The notes below the pieces were generated by a model. It was not told the DNA's origin. It ran no database searches and saw nothing but the letters and a program-made list of their open reading frames with translations. From positions 1 through 19,502 of the forward strand of contig URST01000038.1 in assembly GCA_900550585.1 (NCBI GenBank): a stretch of 19,502 bases of DNA, read 5' to 3'. This stretch comes from an uncultured Eubacteriales bacterium (GTDB lineage Bacteria > Bacillota > Clostridia > Oscillospirales > Oscillospiraceae). A program made the translations under genes and the position numbers. Below, piece after piece: positions 7,688-14,886 of the stretch; position 1 is the stretch's first letter; the number at the start of each line of letters is the position of its first letter.

Positions 7688-8278
7688 TTACTTGGCGGCG
7701 CTGCGGGCGGCCTCACGGCCGGCGCGGAACGCCTTCAGGTTCAGCTCTTTGACCTTGGCGGGCACCGTCTCGGCCACGATCTGCTCCCAGTCGATATCGG
7801 GGCAGCCCAGGGAGTCGCACATGGCGCCGAACAGCACCACGTTCATGCACTTGGGGTTGCCCAGCTCAATGGCGATATCGCTGGCGGGCACGGCGATGGT
7901 CTTGAAATTCCGGGCCATGGCCTCGATGCAGCCCTCGGGATAGGCCTCGGCACCGGAGGCGATGGTGGTGGACTTGATGGCGTAGTCATTGATGACGGCC
8001 ACGCCGTCAGGGTTCAGGAACTCCGCGTAGCGGACGGCTTCCATCTTCTCCAGCGCCACCATGATGTCGGCCTCGCCCTTGCCGAACACGGGGCCGTAGA
8101 CCTTCTTGCCCCAGCGGACCTGGGTGGACACGCTGCCGCCGCGCTGGGCCATGCCGTGGACCTCACTCTGCTTGACATCATAACCGGCCTTCATAAAACC
8201 GTTGGACATGATCTTGGAGATCAGGATGGCGCCCTGACCGCCCACACCTACCAACAGGCAGCTTTTCACGTCGTTCAT
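7688..8278 (-). CDS. iorB: Indolepyruvate:ferredoxin oxidoreductase, beta subunit
   Basis: A 196-residue protein of the pyruvate ferredoxin/flavodoxin oxidoreductase gamma-domain family. It begins with a Rossmann-like CLLVGVGGQGAILISKIM, followed by VKQSEVHGMAQRGGSVSTQVRWG, the signature of IorB and related subunits (KorC/PorG). With IorA it oxidatively decarboxylates arylpyruvates (indolepyruvate, phenylpyruvate, hydroxyphenylpyruvate) to aryl-acetyl-CoA and reduces ferredoxin. I chose ATG 8278 because AGGAGG in the end of iorA stands just upstream and the gap to the iorA stop is a single base. The longer in-frame reading to 8308 lies inside iorA. Last gene of the operon; its stop is followed by the terminator at 7635-7682. 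Confidence 0.92.
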   Translation of the reverse strand: MNDVKSCLLVGVGGQGAILISKIMSNGFMKAGYDVKQSEVHGMAQRGGSVSTQVRWGKKVYGPVFGKGEADIMVALEKMEAVRYAEFLNPDGVAVINDYAIKSTTIASGAEAYPEGCIEAMARNFKTIAVPASDIAIELGNPKCMNVVLFGAMCDSLGCPDIDWEQIVAETVPAKVKELNLKAFRAGREAARSAAK

Positions 8279-8279
8279 G

Positions 8280-10055
8280 TTACTTCTCCTCCTTTTCGAT
8301 GGCATCAAACGGGCAGGCCTGGGCGCAGACGGTGCAGCCCACGCACTGGGTACGGTCGATGAACGCCTTGCCGTTCTCCATGGAGATGGCGGGGCAGCCC
8401 ACCTTCAGGCAGCTCTTGCAGCTCTTGCACTTGTCGGTGTTGACCACGCACATGCCGGTGTCGTGCTTCACGCGCTTGATCAGCAGGCAGGGACGGCGGG
8501 TGACGATGGCGGGGTGCTTGCCCTCGTTGAGTGCGGCAACGGCCTCGTCCACGGTCTTTTTCATAGCCGTCAGGTCCTGGGGATCCACGGTGAAGATGGG
8601 GGCGTAGCCATAGGCCTCGAACACCTTCTCCACGCTGATCATGGGGGCCTCCTCGCCCATCAGGGTGAAGCCGGAGCCGGGGTTGTCCTGATGGCCGGTC
8701 ATGCCGGTGATGCGGTTATCCAGCACGCAGGGGATCATGCGGCCGTTGTTGTAGATGATCTCGGCGGCGCCGGTCATGCCGCTGTGGAAGAACGTGGAGT
8801 CGCCCATGACGCCGAACACTACCTTATCGGTGACGCCCTCGCGCTGGAAGGACTTGGCCATGCCCATGCCGGCGGAGAAGCCGCCGCCCATGCAGATGCA
8901 CACGTCCATGCAGTTCAGCGGAGGCGCAAAGCCCAGGGTATAGCAGCCGATATCGCCGGTGACCACATAGTTCTTGTTCTTGGACAGGGTGTAGAAGAAG
9001 CCGCGGTGGGGGCAGCCGGGACACAGAGCGGGGGGACGCTTGGCTACCTGCACGTCGGTGATGGTCTTGTAGTTGGGCTTGATGCCCAGCACGCGCTCAC
9101 GCACCAGCTCGGTGTTCAGCTCGTACAGCTTGCCGGTAAGCTCCTTGCCGACGCAGTCGATGCCGGCGGCCCTGATCTCGTCCTCCATGAACGGATCCAG
9201 CTCCTCGATGACGTACAGCTTCTCCACCTTCTTGGCGAAGTCGCGGATCAGGTCCATGGGCAGGGGGTAGGTCAGGCCCAGCTTCAGGAAGGACGTGCCC
9301 TCGGGGAACACCTCCTTGGCATACTGGTAGCTGATGGAGGCGGTGATGACGCCCACCTTGCCGTCGCCCAGCTCCACCTTGTTCAGGCCGTTCTCCAGCG
9401 CACGGGTGCAGCCGTACTCCGCCAGCTTTACCAGGCGATCCTCCACGATGGGGTGGTTCAGGTAGGCGTTGGCGGGGGCGCAGACGTACTTGCGGGTGTT
9501 GCGGGCGTAGGCGGGGGCGGTGTGCTCCACGCGCTCGCCGAACTCCACCAGACCCTTGCTGTGACAGACGCGGGTGGTGGTGCGGTACAGCACGGGGGTG
9601 TCGAACTCCTCGGAGATCTCGCAGGCGAGACGGACGAAGTCCTTGCACTCCTGGGCATCGCTGGGCTCCACCATGGCGATCTTGGCGGCCCGGGCATAGT
9701 GGCGGTTGTCCTGCTCGTTCTGGGAGGAGTGGCAGGAGGGGTCATCGGCGGTGACGACGACATAAGCGCCGTTGACGCCCATGTAGCCGGCGGTGAACAG
9801 GGGGTCGGCGGCCACGTTCAGACCCACCATCTTCATGGTGCAGAACGCGCGGGAGCCGGCCACGGACGCGCCGTAGGCCACCTCAGTGGCGACCTTCTCG
9901 TTGGGCGCCCACTCGCAGTAGACGTCCTTGCCGTACTGGGGCAGGTTTTCCAGGATCTCCGTGCTGGGCGTTCCGGGGTAAGCGGAACAGACCTTGATAC
10001 CGGCTTCGTAGACGCCGCGGGCGGTGGCCTCGTTACCGGACATCAGATGTTTCAT
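8280..10055 (-). CDS. iorA: Indolepyruvate:ferredoxin oxidoreductase, alpha subunit
   Basis: A 591-residue thiamin-diphosphate enzyme. The N-terminal pyrimidine-type domain carries AYPGTPSTEI and the Pro/Glu-rich region near EWAPNEKVA. The TPP-binding region carries CPGCPHRG, GDIGCYTLG and VFGVMGDSTFFHSG. The C-terminus is a two-cluster ferredoxin domain with Cys 543/546/549/554 and Cys 571/574/577/581, each ending in CP. This is the standard IorA layout, where the extra clusters pass electrons to ferredoxin. The start is the ATG at 10055, since the GTG four codons earlier is itself part of the AAAGGTGG ribosome site. It lies 61 bases after buk and one base before iorB. Sequence motifs do not settle whether the preferred substrate is aromatic or branched. 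Confidence 0.95.
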   Translation of the reverse strand: MKHLMSGNEATARGVYEAGIKVCSAYPGTPSTEILENLPQYGKDVYCEWAPNEKVATEVAYGASVAGSRAFCTMKMVGLNVAADPLFTAGYMGVNGAYVVVTADDPSCHSSQNEQDNRHYARAAKIAMVEPSDAQECKDFVRLACEISEEFDTPVLYRTTTRVCHSKGLVEFGERVEHTAPAYARNTRKYVCAPANAYLNHPIVEDRLVKLAEYGCTRALENGLNKVELGDGKVGVITASISYQYAKEVFPEGTSFLKLGLTYPLPMDLIRDFAKKVEKLYVIEELDPFMEDEIRAAGIDCVGKELTGKLYELNTELVRERVLGIKPNYKTITDVQVAKRPPALCPGCPHRGFFYTLSKNKNYVVTGDIGCYTLGFAPPLNCMDVCICMGGGFSAGMGMAKSFQREGVTDKVVFGVMGDSTFFHSGMTGAAEIIYNNGRMIPCVLDNRITGMTGHQDNPGSGFTLMGEEAPMISVEKVFEAYGYAPIFTVDPQDLTAMKKTVDEAVAALNEGKHPAIVTRRPCLLIKRVKHDTGMCVVNTDKCKSCKSCLKVGCPAISMENGKAFIDRTQCVGCTVCAQACPFDAIEKEEK

Positions 10056-10116
10056 AGCTTTTTCCACCTTTCTTCTTTCTTATTGCCTTACATATTCCCA
10101 TTGCATGAAAAACGAT

Positions 10117-11172
10117 TTAATACTGGCCGGCCTCCTGCTGCCCGTGGAGCACCCGCAGGGCGCCCTCGGCCAGGGAGCGCATCTCCTCCTCGCCGGGCAG
10201 GCGGATCACCGGGGCGATCTTGCCCACATAGGCGGTGATGTCCTCACAGAAGAAGTCCTCGTAGGCCATGCCGCCGGTGTAGACGATGGCGTCCACGTCG
10301 AAGTGCAGCACGGCGGCCATGGAGCCGATGTCCTTGGCCAGCTGGTAGACCAGTGCCTGATAGGCCTCCACGGCCTTGGGGTCGCCCTCCACCACCTTGG
10401 CGCAGACCACCCGGAAATCGGTGGTGCCCAGGTAGGACAGCATGCCGGCGCGGCGGCCGAAGGTCTTTTTCACCTCGTCCTTGGTCTTGCCGCTGAAGCA
10501 GTAGTTGATGAGCTGGTTCACCGGCAGGCCGCCGGCGCGGTCCATGCCCATGGAGCCTTCGTCCTTGACGTTGCACACGTCCACCACGCGGCCGTGCTGG
10601 TGGGCGCCTACGCTGACGCCGCCGCCCAGGTGGCAGACGATGAGGTTCACGTCCTCATACGCTTTGCCCAGCTCCTTGGCTGCCTTGCGGCCGATGGACT
10701 TGTGGTTCAGGGCGTGGAACTGGCACAGGCGGCGGAACTCGGCGAAGCCGGTGTAATGTGCCACCTCGGTCATCTCGTCCACGCAGACGGGGTCCACGAA
10801 GAAGGCGGGGATGCCCACCATGTCGCCCAGCTTCTTGGCGAGATACGCACCCAGGTTGGAGGGATGCTCGCCGTAGGGAGCGGTCTCCACATCGTGCATG
10901 ACCCTGTCGTTGACGGCGTAGGTGCCGGAGGGGATGGGGCGGTACAGGCCGCCGCGGCCGCACACCGCGTCGAAGTCCGACAGCTTGTAGCCGGCGGCAG
11001 TGATGGCGTCCAGAATGGCGGTCTTGCGGTAGTCCGCCTGGTCGATGACGCGGTCAAACTGGTTCAGCTCCTCAGCGGAGTGGTCGATGCCCAGCTTGTA
11101 CAGCTGCTGGTCCTCGTCGAACACAGCGATCTTCGTGCTGGTGGCACCGGGGTTGATAACTAAGATCTTCAT
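10117..11172 (-). CDS. buk: Butyrate kinase / branched-chain or aryl-acid kinase (ASKHA acyl kinase)
   Basis: A 351-residue acetokinase-family enzyme of normal butyrate-kinase length. The N-terminus ILVINPGATSTKIAVF is the phosphate-binding strand pair. Other family marks are CGRGGLYRPIPSGTYAVN, VCHLGGGVSVGAHQHGRVVDV, the mid-region DEGSMGMDRAGGLP and the adenosine-site segment VYTGGMAY. It transfers phosphate from an acyl-phosphate to ADP, giving ATP and the free acid in the cytosol. It leads the operon with iorA and iorB, which suggests that the acyl group may come from 2-oxoacid oxidation (aryl-acetate or branched acids) rather than only butyrate; this is inference. No phosphotransbutyrylase gene is adjacent, so the acyl-CoA to acyl-phosphate step must come from elsewhere. 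A good promoter (11250-11278) and GAGGAGAG ribosome site support the start. Confidence 0.93.
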   Translation of the reverse strand: MKILVINPGATSTKIAVFDEDQQLYKLGIDHSAEELNQFDRVIDQADYRKTAILDAITAAGYKLSDFDAVCGRGGLYRPIPSGTYAVNDRVMHDVETAPYGEHPSNLGAYLAKKLGDMVGIPAFFVDPVCVDEMTEVAHYTGFAEFRRLCQFHALNHKSIGRKAAKELGKAYEDVNLIVCHLGGGVSVGAHQHGRVVDVCNVKDEGSMGMDRAGGLPVNQLINYCFSGKTKDEVKKTFGRRAGMLSYLGTTDFRVVCAKVVEGDPKAVEAYQALVYQLAKDIGSMAAVLHFDVDAIVYTGGMAYEDFFCEDITAYVGKIAPVIRLPGEEEMRSLAEGALRVLHGQQEAGQY

Positions 11173-11229
11173 CGGTTCTCTCCTCTATTCGTATTTCTTC
11201 CGGGGGAAAGTGTGAAAAATTTCGCCGAA

Positions 11230-11240
11230 TCATTTAATGA
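11230..11240. promoter_or_regulatory. Possible operator in the buk leader
   Basis: TCATTTAATGA, a near-perfect 11-base palindrome just downstream of the buk -10 and close to the predicted start point. It would suit a repressor such as the neighbouring TetR protein, but it is short for a TetR-type site and AT-rich palindromes occur by chance. Confidence 0.2.
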
Positions 11241-11249
11241 GCTATTCAC

Positions 11250-11278
11250 ATTATGGCACCCCCGCACGCCGATGTCAA
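11250..11278 (-). promoter_or_regulatory. Promoter of the buk-iorA-iorB operon
   Basis: Minus-strand perfect TTGACA (11278-11273), 17-base spacer, CATAAT (11255-11250). The predicted start near 11243 leaves a leader of about 70 bases ending in a GAGGAGAG ribosome site. Confidence 0.75.
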
Positions 11279-11317
11279 CGGCGTTTTGGGCATTTCCGAA
11301 AAGTTGGCACATCGCAC

Positions 11318-11359
11318 AAAAAAAGACTGCAAACACTGGGCAAAACAGCATTTGCAGTC
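11318..11359 (-). terminator. Rho-independent terminator of the TetR gene
   Basis: On the minus strand a 9-bp stem (GACTGCAAA/TTTGCAGTC, 11325-11333 with 11351-11359) is followed by seven U residues (11324-11318). It begins about 10 bases past the TetR stop and separates that gene from the buk promoter. Confidence 0.8.
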
Positions 11360-11369
11360 CTTGACGGAT

Positions 11370-11981
11370 TCAGTTTTCCGGCTGACGCCAGCCGTCCAGC
11401 AGGGCGGCGGCCATCCGCCGGCCGCGGTAGACCAGATCAAAGCCCTGCTCGTAGATGCGCCACTCAAACAGCATGCCGCGGTGGAGGGCTACCAGATCGG
11501 CCACCAGCTCCTCCGCGTCGCGCAGGGGGGAGACGCTGCCCTCCCGCTGGCAGGCGGCGGTCAGCTCCCGCAGGACGCGGAAGTAGACGCGGGAGTCATT
11601 GTCGCGCAGGATGGCCTGCTCCGGGTATTTCAGACCGTGGATGAAGCTGCGGTACAGGGAGGGGTCCTTGCAGCTGATGTCCAGCGCGCGGCCCACAAAG
11701 TCCAGCAGCTTGCTGCGGGCGGAGGTGCCGGTGTCGGACAGGTAATGCTGCTCCAGCACCTCGTATTGGGCGTCCACGCTGCTGGTGACGTGGATGATCA
11801 GCTCGTCCTTGCTTTTGAAGTAGTGGTAGATGTTGCCCACGGAGCAGCCGGCGGCCTGGGCGATCTGCTCCACGGACACGTTCTCGAAGCCGTCGCGGTC
11901 GAAAAGGTCCAGGGCCACGTTCTGGATACGGGAGCGCATCTCCATTGCCTGCCGTTTGCGGGCGGTCAGCTGTTTTTCCAT
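11370..11981 (-). CDS. TetR/AcrR family transcriptional regulator
   Basis: A 203-residue one-domain-plus-ligand-pocket regulator. The N-terminal TetR helix-turn-helix is clear at about residues 14-60: IQNVALDLFDRDGFENVSVE, then IAQAAGCSVGNIYHYFKSKDEL. The rest is the variable all-helical ligand/dimer domain. The start at ATG 11981 is chosen for its AAAGGAG ribosome site; longer readings in frame cross the promoter at 12010-12038. It lies immediately upstream of, and in the same direction as, buk-iorA-iorB but has its own promoter and terminator, so it is a separate unit. Control of the buk operon or of itself is a reasonable inference from position only. The ligand could be an acyl-CoA or aromatic acid, but nothing in the sequence shows this. 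Confidence 0.88.
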   Translation of the reverse strand: MEKQLTARKRQAMEMRSRIQNVALDLFDRDGFENVSVEQIAQAAGCSVGNIYHYFKSKDELIIHVTSSVDAQYEVLEQHYLSDTGTSARSKLLDFVGRALDISCKDPSLYRSFIHGLKYPEQAILRDNDSRVYFRVLRELTAACQREGSVSPLRDAEELVADLVALHRGMLFEWRIYEQGFDLVYRGRRMAAALLDGWRQPEN

Positions 11982-12009
11982 AGTAACTCCTTTGGAGGTC
12001 GTTTTTTCT

Positions 12010-12038
12010 ATCATAACAAGTTTTTGGCGGCAGGTCAA
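12010..12038 (-). promoter_or_regulatory. Promoter of the TetR gene
   Basis: Minus-strand TTGACC (12038-12033), 17-base spacer, TATGAT (12015-12010), about 30 bases before the start codon. Confidence 0.7.
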
Positions 12039-12088
12039 GGCAGGAGAAAGGGCCATGCTCGTTAAAGAAAAAACTATCGAAAAAGGGG

Positions 12089-12117
12089 TTGACAATTTGG
12101 GGAAGGGGCGCTATAAT
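12089..12117 (+). promoter_or_regulatory. Consensus promoter of tRNA-Leu
   Basis: Perfect TTGACA (12089-12094) and perfect TATAAT (12112-12117) with the ideal 17-base spacer; start near 12124, ten bases before the tRNA. This is the strength expected for a stable-RNA gene. Confidence 0.9.
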
Positions 12118-12133
12118 TTCACTTGTTCGTGAC

Positions 12134-12221
12134 GCGCGAGTGGTGGAATTGGCAGACTCGCTAGATTCAGGTTCTAGTGTGCATTACGCACGTGCGGGTT
12201 CAAGTCCCGCCTCGCGCACCA
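12134..12221 (+). tRNA. tRNA-Leu (anticodon CAG)
   Basis: An 88-base class II tRNA with encoded CCA end. The acceptor stem GCGCGAG (12134-12140) pairs perfectly with CTCGCGC (12211-12217), followed by A and CCA. The anticodon stem is CTAGA/TCTAG with loop TTCAGGT, so the anticodon is CAG at 12168-12170 (reads CUG). A variable arm follows, then the T arm GCGGG-TTCAAGT-CCCGC. The GTGGTGGAATTGGCAGAC D-arm is typical of leucine tRNAs. It lies next to a tyrosine integrase and is the likely attachment gene of the element to its right. Confidence 0.97.
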
Positions 12222-12223
12222 TC

Positions 12224-12262
12224 AAAAAATCCTTGAAAGCCTTGTGCTTTCAAGGATTTTTT
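12224..12262 (+). terminator. Rho-independent terminator of tRNA-Leu
   Basis: A perfect 17-bp stem (12224-12240 with 12246-12262) with a 5-base loop. It ends in T6 then CTTTT on the right and begins with A6 on the left, so it can also stop leftward transcription from the integrase gene. Confidence 0.88.
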
Positions 12263-12298
12263 CTTTTCCTCGAAAGTGCTGACCCTTATCTTGACCCT

Positions 12299-13465
12299 TT
12301 ATGTTTTTGTCACACTATGGATGTATTGATCCATTCGGTTTGCGCTTTCACGTTTCATGCTGTTTGTGGCGTGAGCGTACACATCAAGGGTAAACGCCGC
12401 GGTCTGATGTCCGAGATTTTCCTGCACAGTCTTGATGTCATCGCCGGACTTCAAGCTGTTTACGGCGTAAGTATGACGGAGATCATGAAATCTTGTCGCG
12501 TCAAGGTGCAGGCGGCGCACGATCTTCTTGAATGCAAGGTACACAGTCTGGTTGCAGAGGTATCGCCCGGTCTCAGTGGTAAACACAAGGTTATCCGGAT
12601 TGTCCCAGCCATCCTTCAGCCGAGCCGCCCAACGTTGCTGCCGAAGCTGTTGCTTTTTCAGGGCATCCATCACACCATCCGCCGCTTCAATAACACGAGG
12701 CCGGTCATTTTTCAAACTGCTGAAGCAATATTCGCGTGTTCCTTTTTTCTTGCCGTGCTGCTTGTTAATGAGCAAGGTCTGCTTCTCAAAGTTCACACAA
12801 TCCCATGTTAATCCGAGTACTTCTCCTTGCCGCAGGCCGGTAAATACCGTAACAAAGTAAACCAGCTCGTAGGGACTTCCACGAATTTCTTTCAGAAATG
12901 CACACAGCTCCTCGTCCTCCAACGGCTTTATCTGCTTCTTCTCGATGCGCGGCAGCGTAACGGCTGCCAGCGGATCACTGCGGATATAGCCCATTTTTTG
13001 CGCCTGCTCCAAAGCACGATGCAGCACACCGTGAACATTCTTGATCGTCTTGGGCGAAAGTTCTTTTTCCGTTTGCAGCTCGTTATACATCTGCTGGATC
13101 ATAGCGGCTGTCACCTTGGAGAGAGGGACATTTCCAATGTAGGGGATGATGTTCAGCCTTACATGGTCTTGGTAGCTTTTGCGTGTAGAGGACTTTACAT
13201 TGCCGATGTACTCCGTCACCCATGTGTTCAGCCAGTCAGCGGTTTTGAGCCGAGGAATGTCCATATACGTCCCGTCATCGATTTCCGCTGTGATGGCGGT
13301 GAGCTTTTGGCGGACTTCTTTCTGCGTCTTGCCGTAAACCGATTTTTGTATCTGCTTTCCCGTCTTGGGATCAATGCCGAGGGTGTAGCGTGCCTCCCAG
13401 CGTCCGTCTGAACGCTTGCGGATGGTGCCGCCGCCCTTGGCGTTTTTTGTTGCCTTGGTCGTCAA
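12299..13465 (-). CDS. int: Tyrosine recombinase / integrase (Tn916-Int/phage type)
   Basis: A 388-residue site-specific recombinase. The N-terminal arm-binding (AP2-like) domain reads GGGTIRKRSDGRWEARYTLG and the next stretch to about residue 60. A SAM-like core-binding domain follows (about 75-165, VKSSTRKSYQDHVRLNIIPY), then the catalytic domain with Arg in TGLRQGE, the HxxR box in HDLRHTYAV, LGHQ and the nucleophile Tyr in DVYAHAT. It cuts and joins the element at its attachment site. The only start with a ribosome site is TTG at 13465, five bases after AGGAGG; there is no upstream ATG in frame. The gene ends about 80 bases from tRNA-Leu, the usual placement of an integrase beside its attachment gene. 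It lies 50 bases after the DUF6076-like gene, so the two share a transcript. Confidence 0.95.
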   Translation of the reverse strand: MTTKATKNAKGGGTIRKRSDGRWEARYTLGIDPKTGKQIQKSVYGKTQKEVRQKLTAITAEIDDGTYMDIPRLKTADWLNTWVTEYIGNVKSSTRKSYQDHVRLNIIPYIGNVPLSKVTAAMIQQMYNELQTEKELSPKTIKNVHGVLHRALEQAQKMGYIRSDPLAAVTLPRIEKKQIKPLEDEELCAFLKEIRGSPYELVYFVTVFTGLRQGEVLGLTWDCVNFEKQTLLINKQHGKKKGTREYCFSSLKNDRPRVIEAADGVMDALKKQQLRQQRWAARLKDGWDNPDNLVFTTETGRYLCNQTVYLAFKKIVRRLHLDATRFHDLRHTYAVNSLKSGDDIKTVQENLGHQTAAFTLDVYAHATNSMKRESANRMDQYIHSVTKT

Positions 13466-13515
13466 AATAACCTCCTGTTCCTCTGAAATATAAAACGGTC
13501 AGTCAGTCCGTTGTT

Positions 13516-14529
13516 TTATCGCTGCTTGTCGCTGTCCAGCCATGCCACAAAGTCCTCCAGGGACAGCTTGCCGCCGGTACACAGATCGCGCTTCTTGCGC
13601 GCCTCCTTCGACCATGCGGTGAACTCCGCCTTGGTCATCGTCCCATACCGTACACGGGCGTTGTGGGCCTTGTAGGAGCGCGTGAACTCCTTGGTGGCCG
13701 GGTTCTTCATCTGACGGCTCTGATACTGCACCACCGCGCCCATCTGCCGGCAGGTCTTTTCCGAGCCATCCATCCGCCGTGTGCAGTACTCCTGCGTGAT
13801 GTTGCCGGTCACCACGAAGTATCTGCCGCAGTTCTTGCACTTGTGGATCACCAGCGGCAGACGCAGGCAGTAGGCTTTCAAGTAGTTGTAGAGGTCGCGC
13901 AGCGTATGGGGATACAACACCTCCCGCAGCGCGGTTGTCATCTGCCGCTGCCGCAGCATTTCTACGCTGTAGTTATAGGCGCTGTCGTAGGCAGGATGGT
14001 CAAGAATAATCTCCTCCGTGGCCAACTCACCATAGCGCATATTGTCAAAGCAGAGCGCCGCGTCGTAGTGCGCCTCCCGATACCGTTCCGCTGTGGAATA
14101 GTCCGACTTATAGCGGTCATCCAGACACACCTCCACCAATGCCTTGGCATCGCGGACGATTCTCTCAAAGTCCGTGTCAAATCGCAGCAGTTCCGCCGTA
14201 TCGGCGGAGGGCTCCGCTTCCAGATCGCTCAATTCCTTGACCAGCATCCCATAGAAGGGATGCACCTCGCAAAGCGGCATCGCCAGCTCCAAGAGCCTTT
14301 TCCATGCGGCTTCGTCCTTGTCAGCTCTCACCAGCTTTTGAATCTCGGAAAGAACGCAATAGGCGTCATAGAAATCCGTATCGTACAGGTCGATCAGGCA
14401 CTGCCCTACATCCTGCGTTTTCTCCAGAATCGTCCTGCGCTGCCCCAGCGTCTTACTGTACAGTGCAAAGCACTCCTTGCGCTCCGGCGTGATGTAATAC
14501 CGGAACTCCATATGTTCGGGAAAGATCAT
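13516..14529 (-). CDS. DUF6076-like protein with C-terminal zinc ribbon
   Basis: A 337-residue protein that I place with the DUF6076-type proteins often found beside integrases in clostridial elements; the family name is from memory and its function is unknown. Most of it (about 1-230) is helical without recognisable motifs. About residues 235-275 hold a Cys cluster (CKNCGRYF, then EYC and TCR) that should bind zinc, as in viral-recombination-directionality-like or transcription-factor zinc ribbons. A basic stretch (RSYKAHNARVRYG) follows, suggesting nucleic-acid contact. The start is ATG 14529, six bases after AGGAGG; the TTG 13 codons upstream has no such site. It is transcribed leftward together with int from the promoter at 14631-14659. 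A role in controlling integration or excision is inference from context. Confidence 0.7.
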   Translation of the reverse strand: MIFPEHMEFRYYITPERKECFALYSKTLGQRRTILEKTQDVGQCLIDLYDTDFYDAYCVLSEIQKLVRADKDEAAWKRLLELAMPLCEVHPFYGMLVKELSDLEAEPSADTAELLRFDTDFERIVRDAKALVEVCLDDRYKSDYSTAERYREAHYDAALCFDNMRYGELATEEIILDHPAYDSAYNYSVEMLRQRQMTTALREVLYPHTLRDLYNYLKAYCLRLPLVIHKCKNCGRYFVVTGNITQEYCTRRMDGSEKTCRQMGAVVQYQSRQMKNPATKEFTRSYKAHNARVRYGTMTKAEFTAWSKEARKKRDLCTGGKLSLEDFVAWLDSDKQR

Positions 14530-14577
14530 GACCGCCCTCCTGTTAGATACATCATAATAAGTCCGCAAAATAATCTA

Positions 14578-14606
14578 TTGACTTTTGCGTACCAGCATTA
14601 TACAAT
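14578..14606 (+). promoter_or_regulatory. Rightward promoter of the excisionase-like/ATPase block
   Basis: TTGACT (14578-14583), 17-base spacer, TACAAT (14601-14606). Start near 14613, leader about 70 bases to the first rightward gene. It points straight at the opposing promoter at 14631-14659. Confidence 0.6.
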
Positions 14607-14630
14607 CATAGCGTAATAGTTACATTGTGT

Positions 14631-14659
14631 ATTATAGTCCGTATAGTCCATGATGTCAA
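14631..14659 (-). promoter_or_regulatory. Leftward consensus promoter of the DUF6076-int block
   Basis: Minus-strand perfect TTGACA (14659-14654), 17-base spacer, perfect TATAAT (14636-14631). Start near 14624, leader about 95 bases to the DUF6076-like gene. Tandem TATAGTCC repeats (14633-14640 and 14642-14649, nine bases apart) cover its spacer and -10 and could be an operator. Confidence 0.75.
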
Positions 14660-14682
14660 CTGAAATTTTAAGGAGGTTTTGT

Positions 14683-14886
14683 ATGAACAACAACTACGAC
14701 AATCTGCCGGCGGTATTGAACGCCAATCAGCTGGCGACGGCGCTGGGCATCTCCCGCGCAGGGGCTTACCAGCTGCTCAACACCGGCACGTTCCCTACGC
14801 TGCGGATCGGCAAGCGGCTGCTGGTGCCGAAGGATAAGCTCGTTGAGTGGATCGAGCAGAACACCGGAGGCGTCAATGGGGACTGA
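14683..14886 (+). CDS. Excisionase-like helix-turn-helix DNA-binding protein
   Basis: A 67-residue protein of the AlpA/excisionase (MerR-like winged helix) type. Residues about 12-60 read LNANQLATALGISRAGAYQL followed by LLNTGTFPTLRIGKRLLVPKDKL, the usual helix-turn-helix plus wing. Such proteins bend DNA at the attachment site to favour excision, or act as activators. The start is ATG 14683, six bases after AGGAGG. It is the first gene of the rightward block and its end overlaps the next gene by 11 bases, so the two are coupled. It faces the int operon across the shared promoter region, so it may also regulate that switch (inference). Confidence 0.85.
   Translation: MNNNYDNLPAVLNANQLATALGISRAGAYQLLNTGTFPTLRIGKRLLVPKDKLVEWIEQNTGGVNGD

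Noticed and set aside
4933..7716. A very long open frame on the minus strand across the penicillin-binding protein gene (more than 900 codons)
   Set aside because: It is the antisense shadow of a GC-rich gene: repetitive Val/Gly/His/Ala composition, no family motifs and no ribosome site. The plus-strand frame has all PBP motifs.
8277..10238. Long plus-strand open frame antisense to iorA (about 650 codons), and similar ones antisense to the foldase (2239-3876) and buk (10024-11163)
   Set aside because: All are low-complexity shadows of GC-rich genes with clear families on the other strand.
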